The translations under genes and the position numbers were made by a program. DNA of 41,369 nucleotides from Bacteroidales bacterium (GTDB lineage Bacteria; Bacteroidota; Bacteroidia; Bacteroidales; Bacteroidaceae): contig SFFB01000016.1 in assembly GCA_004557035.1 (NCBI GenBank), positions 1-41,369 on the forward strand. The letters are read 5' to 3'. How positions within the stretch are numbered: position 1 is the first letter of the stretch; each line of letters opens with the position of its first letter. A model generated the notes under the pieces. The model was not told the DNA's origin, did no database searches, and was given only the letters and a program-made list of their open reading frames with translations. Shown here in pieces: positions 32,017 to 39,897 of the stretch.

Positions 32017-32528
32017 AGCGCCTGCTCATCGCCTTGTTGCTGACCTTCACCCTCGTCGGCGCAACGGCACAAAAATCCGACGACTTCGCTTCGCGCTTCG
32101 TTGCCCTCTACGGCAAGACCTACGCACTGACACAGAAGACCATCAGTCCCAAAATGATGGAACGCATCATGCGACTGGAGTCGGTCGAGGAAAACGCCGA
32201 AACCCTCCGTCTCATCAAACAGCTCAAAAGCATCCGCATTGTCAGCGGAGGTGAAACGGCCACAGAGCGCATTCTCCTACAGGAAAAAGCCAACCAGTTG
32301 GCCCTGCGCAACAACCGGCGCTATAAACTCTACAAAGAAAACGACAACGCCATCATCTACACCCGTCGCAAAGGCCGTACGATTGTGGAACTACTCGTAA
32401 TCAACAAAGGAGAAGGCAGACACTTCAACCTCATCAACCTCACCGGTATGATGTCTGACTCTTTCATCTCAGAGGTGGGCCGCCTCACGCCGGCACAAAC
32501 CGAGAGACCCAAAAACGCATTACAATAG
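32013..32528 (+). CDS. DUF4252 family secreted protein
   Basis: A 171-residue protein with a signal peptide (MKRLLIALLLTFTLVGATAQ). The mature part is of the DUF4252 type: FASRFVALYGKTYALTQKTI, MMERIMRLESVEENAETLRL, IKQLKSIRIVSGG, a Lys/Arg-rich middle, then IIYTRRKGRTIVELLVINKG and HFNLINLTGMMSDSFISEV. DUF4252 proteins are regular third members of such sigma-factor operons in Bacteroidales. Their role is unknown, possibly envelope-stress sensing or output. It is translationally coupled to the preceding gene (ATGA overlap). Confidence 0.85.
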   Translation: MKRLLIALLLTFTLVGATAQKSDDFASRFVALYGKTYALTQKTISPKMMERIMRLESVEENAETLRLIKQLKSIRIVSGGETATERILLQEKANQLALRNNRRYKLYKENDNAIIYTRRKGRTIVELLVINKGEGRHFNLINLTGMMSDSFISEVGRLTPAQTERPKNALQ

Positions 32529-32684
32529 CCTAAATATCCAGTCTGACCGAAACGCGGCAGACGCCATAGTGAACCAGTCACTTGCTTATTAAAACACACA
32601 AACCGACACCTACAACAGGTCACAGACGTCAAGGTCTCGGTTCTCTCATTTCCTCATCGGTCCGGCGGGACTGACAAAAAGACA

Positions 32685-32724
32685 AAGGAGCCCATCTGCC
32701 CAGCCCGGCACGACGGCTCCTTTT
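32685..32724 (+). terminator. Terminator after the sigma factor operon
   Basis: AAGGAGCC (32685-32692) pairs with GGCTCCTT (32715-32722) with a 22-nt loop, followed by T-rich sequence. It lies 157 bp after the DUF4252 stop. The span between the operon and greA (32529-33214) holds this terminator, short repeats, and a promoter plus a second terminator described separately. Confidence 0.65.
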
Positions 32725-32766
32725 CTTGTTGTCGGGAGGCGGCAATGAGGGGTCGTGGAGGGTTGG

Positions 32767-32853
32767 TGCAGAGTTGAGGAGGAGAACCCTACACGCGCAG
32801 GCCCCTGATTTTCTCAGTTTTACGCAGGCGTATGCAGAGTTGCACAGTTTTAC
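32767..32853 (+). repeat. Short direct repeats upstream of greA
   Basis: TGCAGAGTTG occurs at 32767-32776 and 32833-32842, and AGTTTTAC at 32816-32823 and 32846-32853. They are short and may be chance or a decayed intergenic repeat; no gene is present. Confidence 0.35.
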
Positions 32854-32944
32854 CCGACCTTTTACATCCGTACGACTTTTGGAGGTCTCAGGAGCCGCAA
32901 AACCGGCCAAAGACCGCGAAGAGAGGCAAATAAATGATGAAAAT

Positions 32945-32975
32945 TTTGGAAGTACGGAAATAAGGTGTAAATTTG
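32945..32975 (+). promoter_or_regulatory. Promoter upstream of greA
   Basis: TTTG (32945-32948), 19 bases, TAAATTTG (32968-32975): a full consensus match. The predicted start near 32982 is about 233 nt before the greA ATG, and a terminator lies in between at 33024-33066. Confidence 0.75.
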
Positions 32976-32981
32976 CCTTTG

Positions 32982-33066
32982 AAAACACACAGTCAGTCAA
33001 GAGACATATATAAAATATATCCGAAAGAGCTCCACTTCACTTCGAGCGGAGTTCTTTCAGTTTTTT
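32982..33066 (+). ncRNA. Candidate short leader RNA of greA (about 85 nt)
   Basis: It is bounded by the consensus promoter at 32945-32975 and the terminator ending at 33066. No open frame of note lies inside. Escherichia coli greA has a similar leader that yields the terminated RNA GraL; the likeness is one of layout, not of sequence. It may be an attenuated leader or a stand-alone small RNA. Confidence 0.45.
33024..33066 (+). terminator. Terminator inside the greA leader
   Basis: AAAGAGCTCC (33024-33033) pairs with GGAGTTCTTT (33048-33057), with one G-T pair and a 14-nt loop. The run TTTTTT follows at 33061-33066 after CAG. It is 148 bp before the greA ATG, and no second consensus promoter is visible between them. 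Confidence 0.65.
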
Positions 33067-33214
33067 ATTTTCGTCTCAACAACTCAAAACACATTCAATG
33101 CCGCCATCGGGGCTGAAAAAAAACGTCGTCGCGTCTTGAGCCACGCGATGCAGAGCCACAATGCCTCATCACATACCCCGGCGGCCTTCATCAAAAAAAC
33201 AGCTTTATATCATT

Positions 33215-33682
33215 ATGGCTTACATGACACAAGAAGGCTACGACAAAATGGTAGCCCAGTTACGACACATGGAATCTGTGGAGCGCCCCGCCGCTTCGGC
33301 CGCCATCGCCGAGGCACGCGACAAAGGCGACCTCTCTGAAAACAGCGAATACGACGCTGCCAAAGAGGCCCAGGCCATGCTCGAGATGAAAATCAACAAC
33401 CTCAAGGCCGCCATCGCCGAGGCCAAAATCATCGACACCTCGAAACTGCAAAACGACGTGGTTCAGATACTCTCGACCGTGCAGATGAAAAACGTGAAAA
33501 ACGGAATGGTGATGAAATACACCATTGTGAGCGAAAGCGAAGCCAACCTCAAAGAGGGCAAAATCTCTTCGACCACGCCCATTGCTCAAGGCCTGCTCGG
33601 TAAGCGCATAGGCGACGTGGTGGACGTCAAGATACCGCAAGGCACCATTCAGCTCGAAATTCTCAACATCAGCATCGACTAA
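33215..33682 (+). CDS. greA: Transcription elongation factor GreA
   Basis: Stimulates RNA cleavage by backtracked RNA polymerase. The start at 33215 (MAYMTQEGYDKMVAQLRHME) gives 155 residues, the usual length, and matches the family start; the longer frame adds an unrelated leader. The N-terminal coiled coil carries the acidic tip in DKGDLSENSEYDAAKEAQAM. The C-terminal FKBP-like domain includes YTIVSESEANLKEGKISSTT and IAQGLLGKRIGDVVDVKIPQ. A strong terminator follows. Its promoter and early leader terminator suggest control by attenuation. Confidence 0.96.
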   Translation: MAYMTQEGYDKMVAQLRHMESVERPAASAAIAEARDKGDLSENSEYDAAKEAQAMLEMKINNLKAAIAEAKIIDTSKLQNDVVQILSTVQMKNVKNGMVMKYTIVSESEANLKEGKISSTTPIAQGLLGKRIGDVVDVKIPQGTIQLEILNISID

Positions 33683-33694
33683 TTTTCACAAACG

Positions 33695-33733
33695 AGGCAC
33701 ATACCCCGCAGACTCTGGGGCTGTGCCTTTTTT
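33695..33733 (+). terminator. Strong terminator after greA
   Basis: AGGCACA (33695-33701) pairs with TGTGCCT (33722-33728), with an inner stem CCCC/GGGG (33704-33707, 33717-33720), followed by a run of six T (33728-33733). It is only 23 bp before the HIT start, so the HIT gene needs read-through or a promoter hidden in this short space. Confidence 0.85.
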
Positions 33734-33755
33734 GTTGGCCCAAAATATCATCCCT

Positions 33756-34151
33756 ATGACCATCTTCTCCAAAATCATTGCCGGCGAAATCCCTTCTTAT
33801 AAATGCGCCGAAAACGAAGCCTTCTACGCTTTCCTTGACATCAACCCCGTAGCCGTGGGCCACACGCTGGTGGTGCCCAAACAAGAAGTGGACTACCTCT
33901 TTGACCTGCCCGACGACCAACTGGCCGCCATGACCATTTTTGCCAAACGTGTGGCCGCCGCCATCAAGCAGGCTTACCCTTGCACGAAAGTGGGTATGGC
34001 TGTGCTGGGATTGGAAGTGCCTCACGCCCACATCCACCTCATTCCGCTCAACAGCGAAGGCGACATGGACTTCCGCAAAGCCAAGCTCAAACTCACTCCG
34101 GAAGAGATGGCCGAGGTGGCCCGTCGCATCAACGAAGCTTTTGAGCAATAA
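33756..34151 (+). CDS. HIT family nucleotide hydrolase/transferase
   Basis: A 131-residue HIT protein of the HinT group, which hydrolyses nucleoside phosphoramidates and related adenylates. The start at 33756 (MTIFSKIIAGEIPSYKCAEN) fits the family, which begins at this motif. The catalytic triad is HAHIHLIP with His100, His102 and His104. DINPVAVGHTLVVPK is also typical. It sits just after the greA terminator and 81 bp before the fucosidase start; no functional tie to either is apparent. Confidence 0.93.
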   Translation: MTIFSKIIAGEIPSYKCAENEAFYAFLDINPVAVGHTLVVPKQEVDYLFDLPDDQLAAMTIFAKRVAAAIKQAYPCTKVGMAVLGLEVPHAHIHLIPLNSEGDMDFRKAKLKLTPEEMAEVARRINEAFEQ

Positions 34152-34232
34152 GCAGAACATCGGCCGGTTTCTATGCCTAAGCCTGCTCCATTTTCCCACA
34201 TCATTTTTGCGCACGATGAAACGCTGCGCTCC

Positions 34233-36755
34233 ATGAAAAACACAGACATTATGGCTTTTCTCAAACACATTATGGCCGGCATAGCCTTTTCGGCCTCGGC
34301 CCTCGTGACTATGAACGCCCAAAACGTGGTGTGGTTTGACCAACCCACTACGTTACGCGGCAAATCGGTTTGGTATGGCGGACATCCCGAACGCTACACC
34401 GATGGCAACAAGCCCATCAATGCCGGCGAAGGCGCGGCCAACGGCGACCCCGAATGGGAACGACTGTCGCTACCCATCGGCAACGGCAGCATTGGTGCCA
34501 ACGTGATGGGGTCGGTAGCCACCGAGCGCATCACCCTCAACGAGAAGACCCTGTGGCGCGGCGGCCCCGGCACAGGTGTGGGAGAGAAGAAAGGCACTGC
34601 CGAAGGAGCGGCACACTATTGGGACATGAACAAACAAAGTGCCCATCTGTTGCCGGAAATACGCCGAGCGTTCGCTGAAGGATACTACGACAAAGCCTCC
34701 CAACTCACCTACCTCAACTTCAACAGCACCGTGCCCTACGAATCTACGGGCGAACCCGAGTTCCGTTTCGGTAGCTTCACCACCCTGGGCGAACTGCTCA
34801 TCGAGACCGGTATTGACGAAAACGCCATTCAAGGCTATCGCCGCGCCCTCTCGGTGGACTCGGCCGTGGCCTCGGTGAGTTTCAAGGCCGGCGGTTGTTT
34901 CTACCAACGCCACGCCTTTGTGTCTTATCCAGACAGCGTGATGGTGGTGCGCTTCAAAGGCTCTGCTCGTCGCAGCCAAAACCTTCGCCTCACCTACTCC
35001 CCCAACCCGCTGAGCGAAGACCAGTTCACACCCGACGGCCGCGATGGTCTGCTCTATACGGCCCGACTCGACAACAACGGTATGCAATATGCCGTGCGCA
35101 TCAAGGCTGTGGCCAAAGGCGGAACAGTGCACTATGAAGACGGCACCATTGTGGTGAAAGAGGCCGACGAAGTGATGTTTTTGCTCACGGCCGACACCGA
35201 TTATCGTCCCAACTACGCCCCCGACTTTACAGACCCTAAAGCCTACGTCGGCACAGACCCCGTCAAGACTACCGGGGCCAATCTCGACGCAGCCGCACGC
35301 CGCAGCTACAAGAGCTTGCTGAAGCGCCATTATGCCGACTATGCCGCGCTATTCAGCCGTGTGGACTTCACCCTCGACAAACCTTCGCCCAATGCCGCGC
35401 TACCCACTGGCGAACGCCTCAAGCGCTACCGCGAGGGGGAGGCTGATCCCGCCCTTGAGACGCTCTATTTCCAGTTTGGCCGCTACTTGCTCATTGCCTC
35501 GTCTCGCCCCGGCAACCTGCCGGCCAACCTGCAAGGCATCTGGCACAACAACGTAGACGGCCCTTGGCGAGTGGACTACCACAACAACATTAACCTGCAG
35601 ATGAACTATTGGCCAGCCCTGACCACCAACCTGGCTGAGTGCACCCAGCCGCTGACGGACTTCATCCGCCTGCTGGAGAAGCCCGGCCGCGCCACGGCAA
35701 AAGCCTATTGGGGCGCCCGAGGATGGGCCGCCGGCATCTCGGCCAATATTTTCGGCTTCACCGCCCCACTTGAGGGGATGGATATGAGTTGGAACTACAA
35801 CCCGATGGCGGCCTCTTGGCTGGCCACCCATCTTTGGGAATACTACGCCTTCACACACGATGAAGCCTACCTGCGCCGAGTGGCTTACCCACTTATCAAG
35901 GGTTGTGCCGAGTTTACAGAAGACTTCCTTTGGCACCGTCCCGACGGCAGCTACACGGCCGCACCGAGCACCTCGCCCGAACACGGCCCCATTGACGAAG
36001 GCACCACTTTCACCCACGCCGTGGCCCGTGAGATTTTAGGCGAAGCCATAGCCTCTGCCCAAGTGTTGGGCGTAGACAGCCTTGAAGCCGCCGGCTGGCA
36101 GAAGGTGCTGAACGGCATTGTGCCTTACAAGATTGGCCGCTACGGCCAACTGCTCGAATGGAGCCGCGACATTGACGACCCCAACGACAACCATCGCCAC
36201 GTCAACCACCTCTTTGGCTTGCACCCCGGCACGTCCATCTCTCCGCTCACCACTCCCGAGCTGGCCGAGGCCTCTCGCGTGGTGCTCACTCATCGCGGCG
36301 ACGGCGCCACCGGTTGGAGCATGGGCTGGAAACTCAACCAATGGGCACGCCTGCACGACGGCAACCACTCCTATCTGCTCTACGGTAATCTGCTGAAAAA
36401 CGGCACCGCCGACAACCTTTGGGATATGCATCCACCCTTCCAAATCGACGGAAACTTGGGCGGCACCGCCGGTGTGACCGAGATGTTACTGCAAAGCCAT
36501 GCCGGCCTCATCGACCTCCTTCCTGCCCTCCCCGACGCCTGGGCCGACGGCCACATTAGTGGTCTGCGTGCCCGCGGCAACTTTGAGGTCAGTCTCTTCT
36601 GGCAAAAAGGCCGTCTCGCCGAGGCCCACATCCGTTCCCTGTCTGGCGAAACCTGCACCGTGCGCTATGGTGACGATCGCCTCACCTTCCCCACCCGCCG
36701 CGGCAAAACCTACCGCATCGTCGCTACCGCCACCGGGCTGACCATAGGGAAATGA
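34233..36755 (+). CDS. GH95 family alpha-L-fucosidase
   Basis: A secreted glycoside hydrolase of about 840 residues, probably periplasmic, removing terminal alpha-L-fucose (often alpha-1,2) from glycans; some family members act on L-galactose. The start at 34233 gives a signal peptide (MKNTDIMAFLKHIMAGIAFS, cleavage after NAQ); Met at 34251 would also do. The N-terminal domain has ERLSLPIGNGSIGANVMGSV and ITLNEKTLWRGGPG. The catalytic barrel shows LQGIWHNNVDGPWRVDYHNN, INLQMNYWPALTTNLAEC, STSPEHGP (candidate acid Glu) and HPPFQIDGNLGGTAGVTEML (the conserved Asp). The catalytic assignments come from the family. There is no SusC/SusD pair or other carbohydrate enzyme nearby, so it is an orphan and not part of a visible PUL. 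Confidence 0.92.
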   Translation: MKNTDIMAFLKHIMAGIAFSASALVTMNAQNVVWFDQPTTLRGKSVWYGGHPERYTDGNKPINAGEGAANGDPEWERLSLPIGNGSIGANVMGSVATERITLNEKTLWRGGPGTGVGEKKGTAEGAAHYWDMNKQSAHLLPEIRRAFAEGYYDKASQLTYLNFNSTVPYESTGEPEFRFGSFTTLGELLIETGIDENAIQGYRRALSVDSAVASVSFKAGGCFYQRHAFVSYPDSVMVVRFKGSARRSQNLRLTYSPNPLSEDQFTPDGRDGLLYTARLDNNGMQYAVRIKAVAKGGTVHYEDGTIVVKEADEVMFLLTADTDYRPNYAPDFTDPKAYVGTDPVKTTGANLDAAARRSYKSLLKRHYADYAALFSRVDFTLDKPSPNAALPTGERLKRYREGEADPALETLYFQFGRYLLIASSRPGNLPANLQGIWHNNVDGPWRVDYHNNINLQMNYWPALTTNLAECTQPLTDFIRLLEKPGRATAKAYWGARGWAAGISANIFGFTAPLEGMDMSWNYNPMAASWLATHLWEYYAFTHDEAYLRRVAYPLIKGCAEFTEDFLWHRPDGSYTAAPSTSPEHGPIDEGTTFTHAVAREILGEAIASAQVLGVDSLEAAGWQKVLNGIVPYKIGRYGQLLEWSRDIDDPNDNHRHVNHLFGLHPGTSISPLTTPELAEASRVVLTHRGDGATGWSMGWKLNQWARLHDGNHSYLLYGNLLKNGTADNLWDMHPPFQIDGNLGGTAGVTEMLLQSHAGLIDLLPALPDAWADGHISGLRARGNFEVSLFWQKGRLAEAHIRSLSGETCTVRYGDDRLTFPTRRGKTYRIVATATGLTIGK

Positions 36756-36918
36756 CAATATAATGTGCCGGCATAAAGAATTCTTTTTATACATACAGAA
36801 CCAACCACTCGCCAAGCATACAGGAGCGAAACAATAGGGAACAACTTTAGCAGACTCCTTCTGAACCCTTAGTTTAATTCACACGTCCCCTCTGAAGTCA
36901 AACAAAATCCGATATACT

Positions 36919-37845
36919 ATGAAAAAGATATTGACCACTCTCGCTGCAATTTTGATTAGCATAAACGTTTTTCCTCGCCCTATAAGCGACGTCAGGCAAA
37001 TACTCGTAGGCGAATGGTACGAAGAAGGTGAAATCCAACCATTCTGGGTCAAATATAATGCCGATGGCACAGGCTCTCTCATGATGTCCATCTTTCTCGC
37101 TGAAGAATCATTGGGCAATTTCACCTGGAGTGTGCCAGACGCCCATACATTAGTGACCATCCTGCCGGACGGCAAAGTGTCACGCGAGACAATCGAAATC
37201 ATCGACAACAACACCATCACACTCGATGGGAAAAAGCATATCCGTCGAGGTTCCAGGAAAAAACTGCCTTCCGAGTCTCAGTCCAACAGTTCGAGAAGCG
37301 ACTCAAGGCAATCGCAGTCCGGGCCGTCATCTTCTACGGACTCAAAACCGATAGTAATCAAGCATGTGAAAACGGCAGATGATTTTGCTATTATGTATGC
37401 TAATCTGATTGGCTTACCATTTGACTTCAGAACTTCCAATTTGGCCGAAATAAAAGCCTATTGTAGTCATAATGGCTATTACTATAAAAGCGATAACTAT
37501 AAAAGCGATCAGATAAATAGCCTTAAATGGATTCAGGTATCTAACCCGGTAACTGAGATTTTTTGCACACTATTTGAGGTAAGGATTTATGAACATGGAC
37601 ACAGGAACGCATACGACGCCGACAGGATGACTCTGGAATGGCTTACTAAACCCTACTCATCAACGGCGATGATGAATGCAGACTTCAATAAATTTACGTC
37701 AGAAATAGAGAAAGCCGGCGGCATATTCATTGGTTATGACGAAGGATGCCATCGTACAATGTACAAATTTCCCAATGGGGTAAAACTCTCAACTAAAGCT
37801 TGGGATCATTGGAAAAGAATCCAGTTGTACGTGGATCTTCCATGA
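36919..37845 (+). CDS. Unrecognised secreted protein
   Basis: A 308-residue protein that I do not recognise. It has a signal peptide (MKKILTTLAAILISINVFPR). An N-terminal beta-rich part of about 90 residues (VGEWYEEGEIQPFWVKYNAD, GTGSLMMSIFLAEESLGNFT) has the look of a lipocalin-like domain. A Ser/Gln-rich linker follows (ESQSNSSRSDSRQSQSGPSS). The C-terminal part of about 160 residues has several Tyr and Trp residues and a short internal repeat YKSDNYKSDQ. The codons are visibly richer in A and T than in the genes to the left, which suggests recent acquisition or a start of the island. No clear promoter was seen in the 163-bp gap before it (36756-36918). Confidence 0.75.
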   Translation: MKKILTTLAAILISINVFPRPISDVRQILVGEWYEEGEIQPFWVKYNADGTGSLMMSIFLAEESLGNFTWSVPDAHTLVTILPDGKVSRETIEIIDNNTITLDGKKHIRRGSRKKLPSESQSNSSRSDSRQSQSGPSSSTDSKPIVIKHVKTADDFAIMYANLIGLPFDFRTSNLAEIKAYCSHNGYYYKSDNYKSDQINSLKWIQVSNPVTEIFCTLFEVRIYEHGHRNAYDADRMTLEWLTKPYSSTAMMNADFNKFTSEIEKAGGIFIGYDEGCHRTMYKFPNGVKLSTKAWDHWKRIQLYVDLP

Positions 37846-37854
37846 ATGTGTCCT

Positions 37855-38046
37855 CTACTTTGCATTACCGCTCCATTCCTGAATATCATCCACGGGAGTG
37901 TCTGTCTTCCAATTTGGGTTGAAACCTTTTTGCATCAGATTAGAGGCTACCCTTGCTCCCTCAATGCTGCCACGGAGAAGAACCCTATGCAAAAACGCCA
38001 CCCGTATTTTGTCATTTCCGCCAAAATACCTAAATTTGCAGCGCAA
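37855..38046 (-). pseudogene. Possible gene remnant
   Basis: An open frame of 63 codons whose second half (LLRGSIEGARVASNLMQKGF then NPNWKTDTPVDDIQEWSGNA) has normal protein-like composition and ends at a stop at 37855. Its first part overlaps the tRNA promoter and is not credible. It may be the C-terminal remnant of a gene disrupted at the island border. I cannot name the family, and chance is possible. Confidence 0.25.
38007..38038 (+). promoter_or_regulatory. Promoter of tRNA-Met
   Basis: TTTTG (38007-38011), 19 bases, TAAATTTG (38031-38038): a full consensus match. The predicted start near 38045 lies about 25 nt before the mature tRNA 5' end. Confidence 0.75.
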
Positions 38047-38069
38047 TGCCTCAAATGGCAGTCTGCATC

Positions 38070-38143
38070 GGACTTGTAGCTCAGTTGGTTAGAGCAACAG
38101 ACTCATAATCTGGAGGTCCTAGGTTCAAGCCCTAGCTGGTCCA
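38070..38143 (+). tRNA. tRNA-Met (anticodon CAT)
   Basis: Folds as a 74-nt cloverleaf: acceptor GGACTTG with CTGGTCC (one T-T mismatch), D stem GCTC/GAGC with loop AGTTGGTTA, anticodon stem around loop CTCATAA (anticodon CAT), T stem CTAGG/CCTAG with loop TTCAAGC, and discriminator A. CCA is not fully encoded (ACA follows). CAT can be elongator Met, initiator Met or lysidine-modified Ile2. The first base pair G-C and the lack of three G-C pairs at the anticodon stem argue against initiator, so elongator Met is preferred. A terminator follows at 38152-38190. Confidence 0.93.
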
Positions 38144-38151
38144 CACTTCTA

Positions 38152-38190
38152 TTACAGCGACTTACGCTTCGGCGTAGGCCGCTGTTTTTA
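38152..38190 (+). terminator. Terminator after tRNA-Met
   Basis: ACAGCG, then CTTACGC, pair with GCGTAGG, then CGCTGT, around a tight TTCG-type loop, followed by five T and A. This is a strong intrinsic terminator just behind the tRNA. Confidence 0.8.
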
Positions 38191-38195
38191 GTTTC

Positions 38196-38244
38196 TGCGT
38201 AAACAATGCGTAAACAAACTGTTTGAGTTAGGTGTGTTTACGCA
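38196..38244. repeat. TGCGTAAACA repeats: candidate attachment/integrase-binding region
   Basis: TGCGTAAACA occurs at 38196-38205 and 38207-38216 as direct copies 11 bp apart. Its exact inverse TGTTTACGCA is at 38235-38244. They lie about 50 bp behind a tRNA 3' end, exactly where the DNA becomes A+T-rich, as arm-type integrase sites would. No integrase gene is in the window. Confidence 0.45.
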
Positions 38245-38286
38245 ATGATGCTCTGTGATATTCAGCAACCATATAATCAAAACAAC

Positions 38287-38325
38287 AAGTCCCATCGACA
38301 TATAGTATATATGCGGATGGGACTT
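38287..38325. terminator. Bidirectional terminator of the island operon
   Basis: AAGTCCCATC (38287-38296) pairs perfectly with GATGGGACTT (38316-38325). It lies just behind the stop of the minus-strand lipoprotein gene, and on that strand a T-rich GTTGTTTTG follows. It would end the four-gene minus operon. Confidence 0.75.
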
Positions 38326-38331
38326 TAATCG

Positions 38332-38844
38332 TTAAAGGTCAAATTCAAAAGTCTTGTTTGGCGCAAATAAAACTAAGCCTTCATAAGATGGATGTGCGAT
38401 GTCGTATTTGCCATAATAATCCGACTCATAAATCTTCATGCAGTATTTGCCTGATACCACATTGCTGAGTTTGAAACTTACATCGTATCTGCAATAACAA
38501 TCGGCTTCTATTGTCGGGTCCAGAGTATACGGTGTCAACACTATGGCGATTTCCCCGTCATTAGCTTTTACAGACGGACGGAATTCATGCACAATGCAAT
38601 TTGCTTCAAGGTCTGTAAACTTGAAGGTTGCCACCCCATTCTTATCAACGGAAATAGACACTTGGGGCTTCTTTTCCATTTCACGTCTGTAATACTCAGG
38701 TCGACTCTCTTTTGCAGAGAAAAATCTTGTACACCCAGTATTAACGATGTCGCTTAGTCTCACAGGCTCTGTTACGTTTTGTTCAGACGAGCAAGAGGCC
38801 AACATGAGTACTGATAAGACACATCCGAATAGTGTTGTTTTCAT
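38332..38844 (-). CDS. Lipoprotein of unknown function
   Basis: A 170-residue predicted lipoprotein: MKTTLFGCVLSVLMLASCSS with lipobox LASC (Cys18). The mature part is beta-rich, with a final stretch DCYCRYDVSFKLSNVVSGKY then CMKIYESDYYGKYD, a pattern seen in many small Bacteroidales lipoproteins. It keeps several cysteines (positions in NTGCTRFF, EANCIVHE, DCYCRY, KYCMKIY), which could form disulfides outside the cytoplasm. No function is known. It is the last gene of the island operon, 12 bp after the oxidoreductase, with a terminator directly behind. Confidence 0.75.
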   Translation of the reverse strand: MKTTLFGCVLSVLMLASCSSEQNVTEPVRLSDIVNTGCTRFFSAKESRPEYYRREMEKKPQVSISVDKNGVATFKFTDLEANCIVHEFRPSVKANDGEIAIVLTPYTLDPTIEADCYCRYDVSFKLSNVVSGKYCMKIYESDYYGKYDIAHPSYEGLVLFAPNKTFEFDL

Positions 38845-38856
38845 AATTCTTCCATT

Positions 38857-39897
38857 TTATATAAATGTTCGTATATTCTCTATCAAAGAGTAGGTGTGAG
38901 TTAGATGTTCCAATGAAGATAGCTCTCGCATTTTCTTCCCCTCCACGGCATCTACAAAACCCTTTATCGTATTGTAATAGCCTTGGGACACAATTTGGTT
39001 ATTCTCCTGCAAAGGTACAAAGTTATTCCTTTCAAGCAGACTGACGGTAGTCTTTCCGCACGGAAACACTTTTTCCGTTGGGATGCCCATTATGATTTGT
39101 GGCTTGGGTTGAAAGGTCAAATTGTCGAATTGGTCTATCTCGTAAATGCCCCTGACTGTATTGATCGTCCAATGTTCTTTTGCGTCATTCCAAGAATAGC
39201 CCGTTGACAGTTCCAGCATGCCTGTGGCACAACGATGCTCAAGAATAAGCATCAAGGTATGGCCACCCGAGCTTTTCGCATATTTCACTTGAGCCTCACC
39301 AAACAGATAGGTTATGCAATCTAATGGGTGGATAAAGAGGTTGAGCAAGGCATTGCCTTCTGGATAGGCACCTGTAAGATATTTAAGGTTATAGCATACA
39401 GAGGCTTTGCTCTTTTTCAACTCCTTTTTCAAGACACGCATGATAGGCGAGTTCCGCTTCTGTAACCCCACCTCCACAATAGCACCATGCGCCTTTTGCA
39501 ATTCCAACAGTTGCGCCAACTCGTCCAAACTTTGGCAGGGTGGCTTTTCGATAAACAGTGCCTTGCCGCTCTTCAGCACTTCTGTGGCTATTGCAAAATG
39601 CGCTTGTGGAGCAGTTGAGACAAATACGCCTTTCACTTCTTCGTCTGCCAGTATTTCCTGTAAGGAAGTAGTGGCATGCACACCAGCATAAGCTTGCTCG
39701 ATTAAAGGCAGTTTGTCAGCAGACTTACAGCAAACATACTTTAAGGGCACATGCAGGAAGGCAAGCACTGGATAAAGATTGTTCATGCTATGATTGCCTA
39801 TACCGACGAAAGCATACTTTCCATGATAGTCGTGTCTTAAAAGACTTGTGTTTCGGAAACGCTTGTAGCGGTCAATTAATTGCTTTGTATATCTCAT
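38857..39897 (-). CDS. Gfo/Idh/MocA family oxidoreductase
   Basis: A 346-residue NAD(P)-dependent oxidoreductase. After a 26-residue basic extension comes the Rossmann fold: KYAFVGIGNHSMNNLYPVLA (glycine motif about 31-35), VFVSTAPQAHFAIATEVLKS and the family hallmark LFIEKPPCQS with Lys118 of EKP. The C-terminal alpha/beta domain includes NALLNLFIHPLDCITYLFGE, with a His in the place of the usual catalytic His. Members oxidise or reduce sugars, inositols and related alcohols. It overlaps the stop of the radical SAM gene by four bases, so the two proteins are made together. The substrate is unknown. Confidence 0.9.
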   Translation of the reverse strand: MRYTKQLIDRYKRFRNTSLLRHDYHGKYAFVGIGNHSMNNLYPVLAFLHVPLKYVCCKSADKLPLIEQAYAGVHATTSLQEILADEEVKGVFVSTAPQAHFAIATEVLKSGKALFIEKPPCQSLDELAQLLELQKAHGAIVEVGLQKRNSPIMRVLKKELKKSKASVCYNLKYLTGAYPEGNALLNLFIHPLDCITYLFGEAQVKYAKSSGGHTLMLILEHRCATGMLELSTGYSWNDAKEHWTINTVRGIYEIDQFDNLTFQPKPQIIMGIPTEKVFPCGKTTVSLLERNNFVPLQENNQIVSQGYYNTIKGFVDAVEGKKMRELSSLEHLTHTYSLIENIRTFI

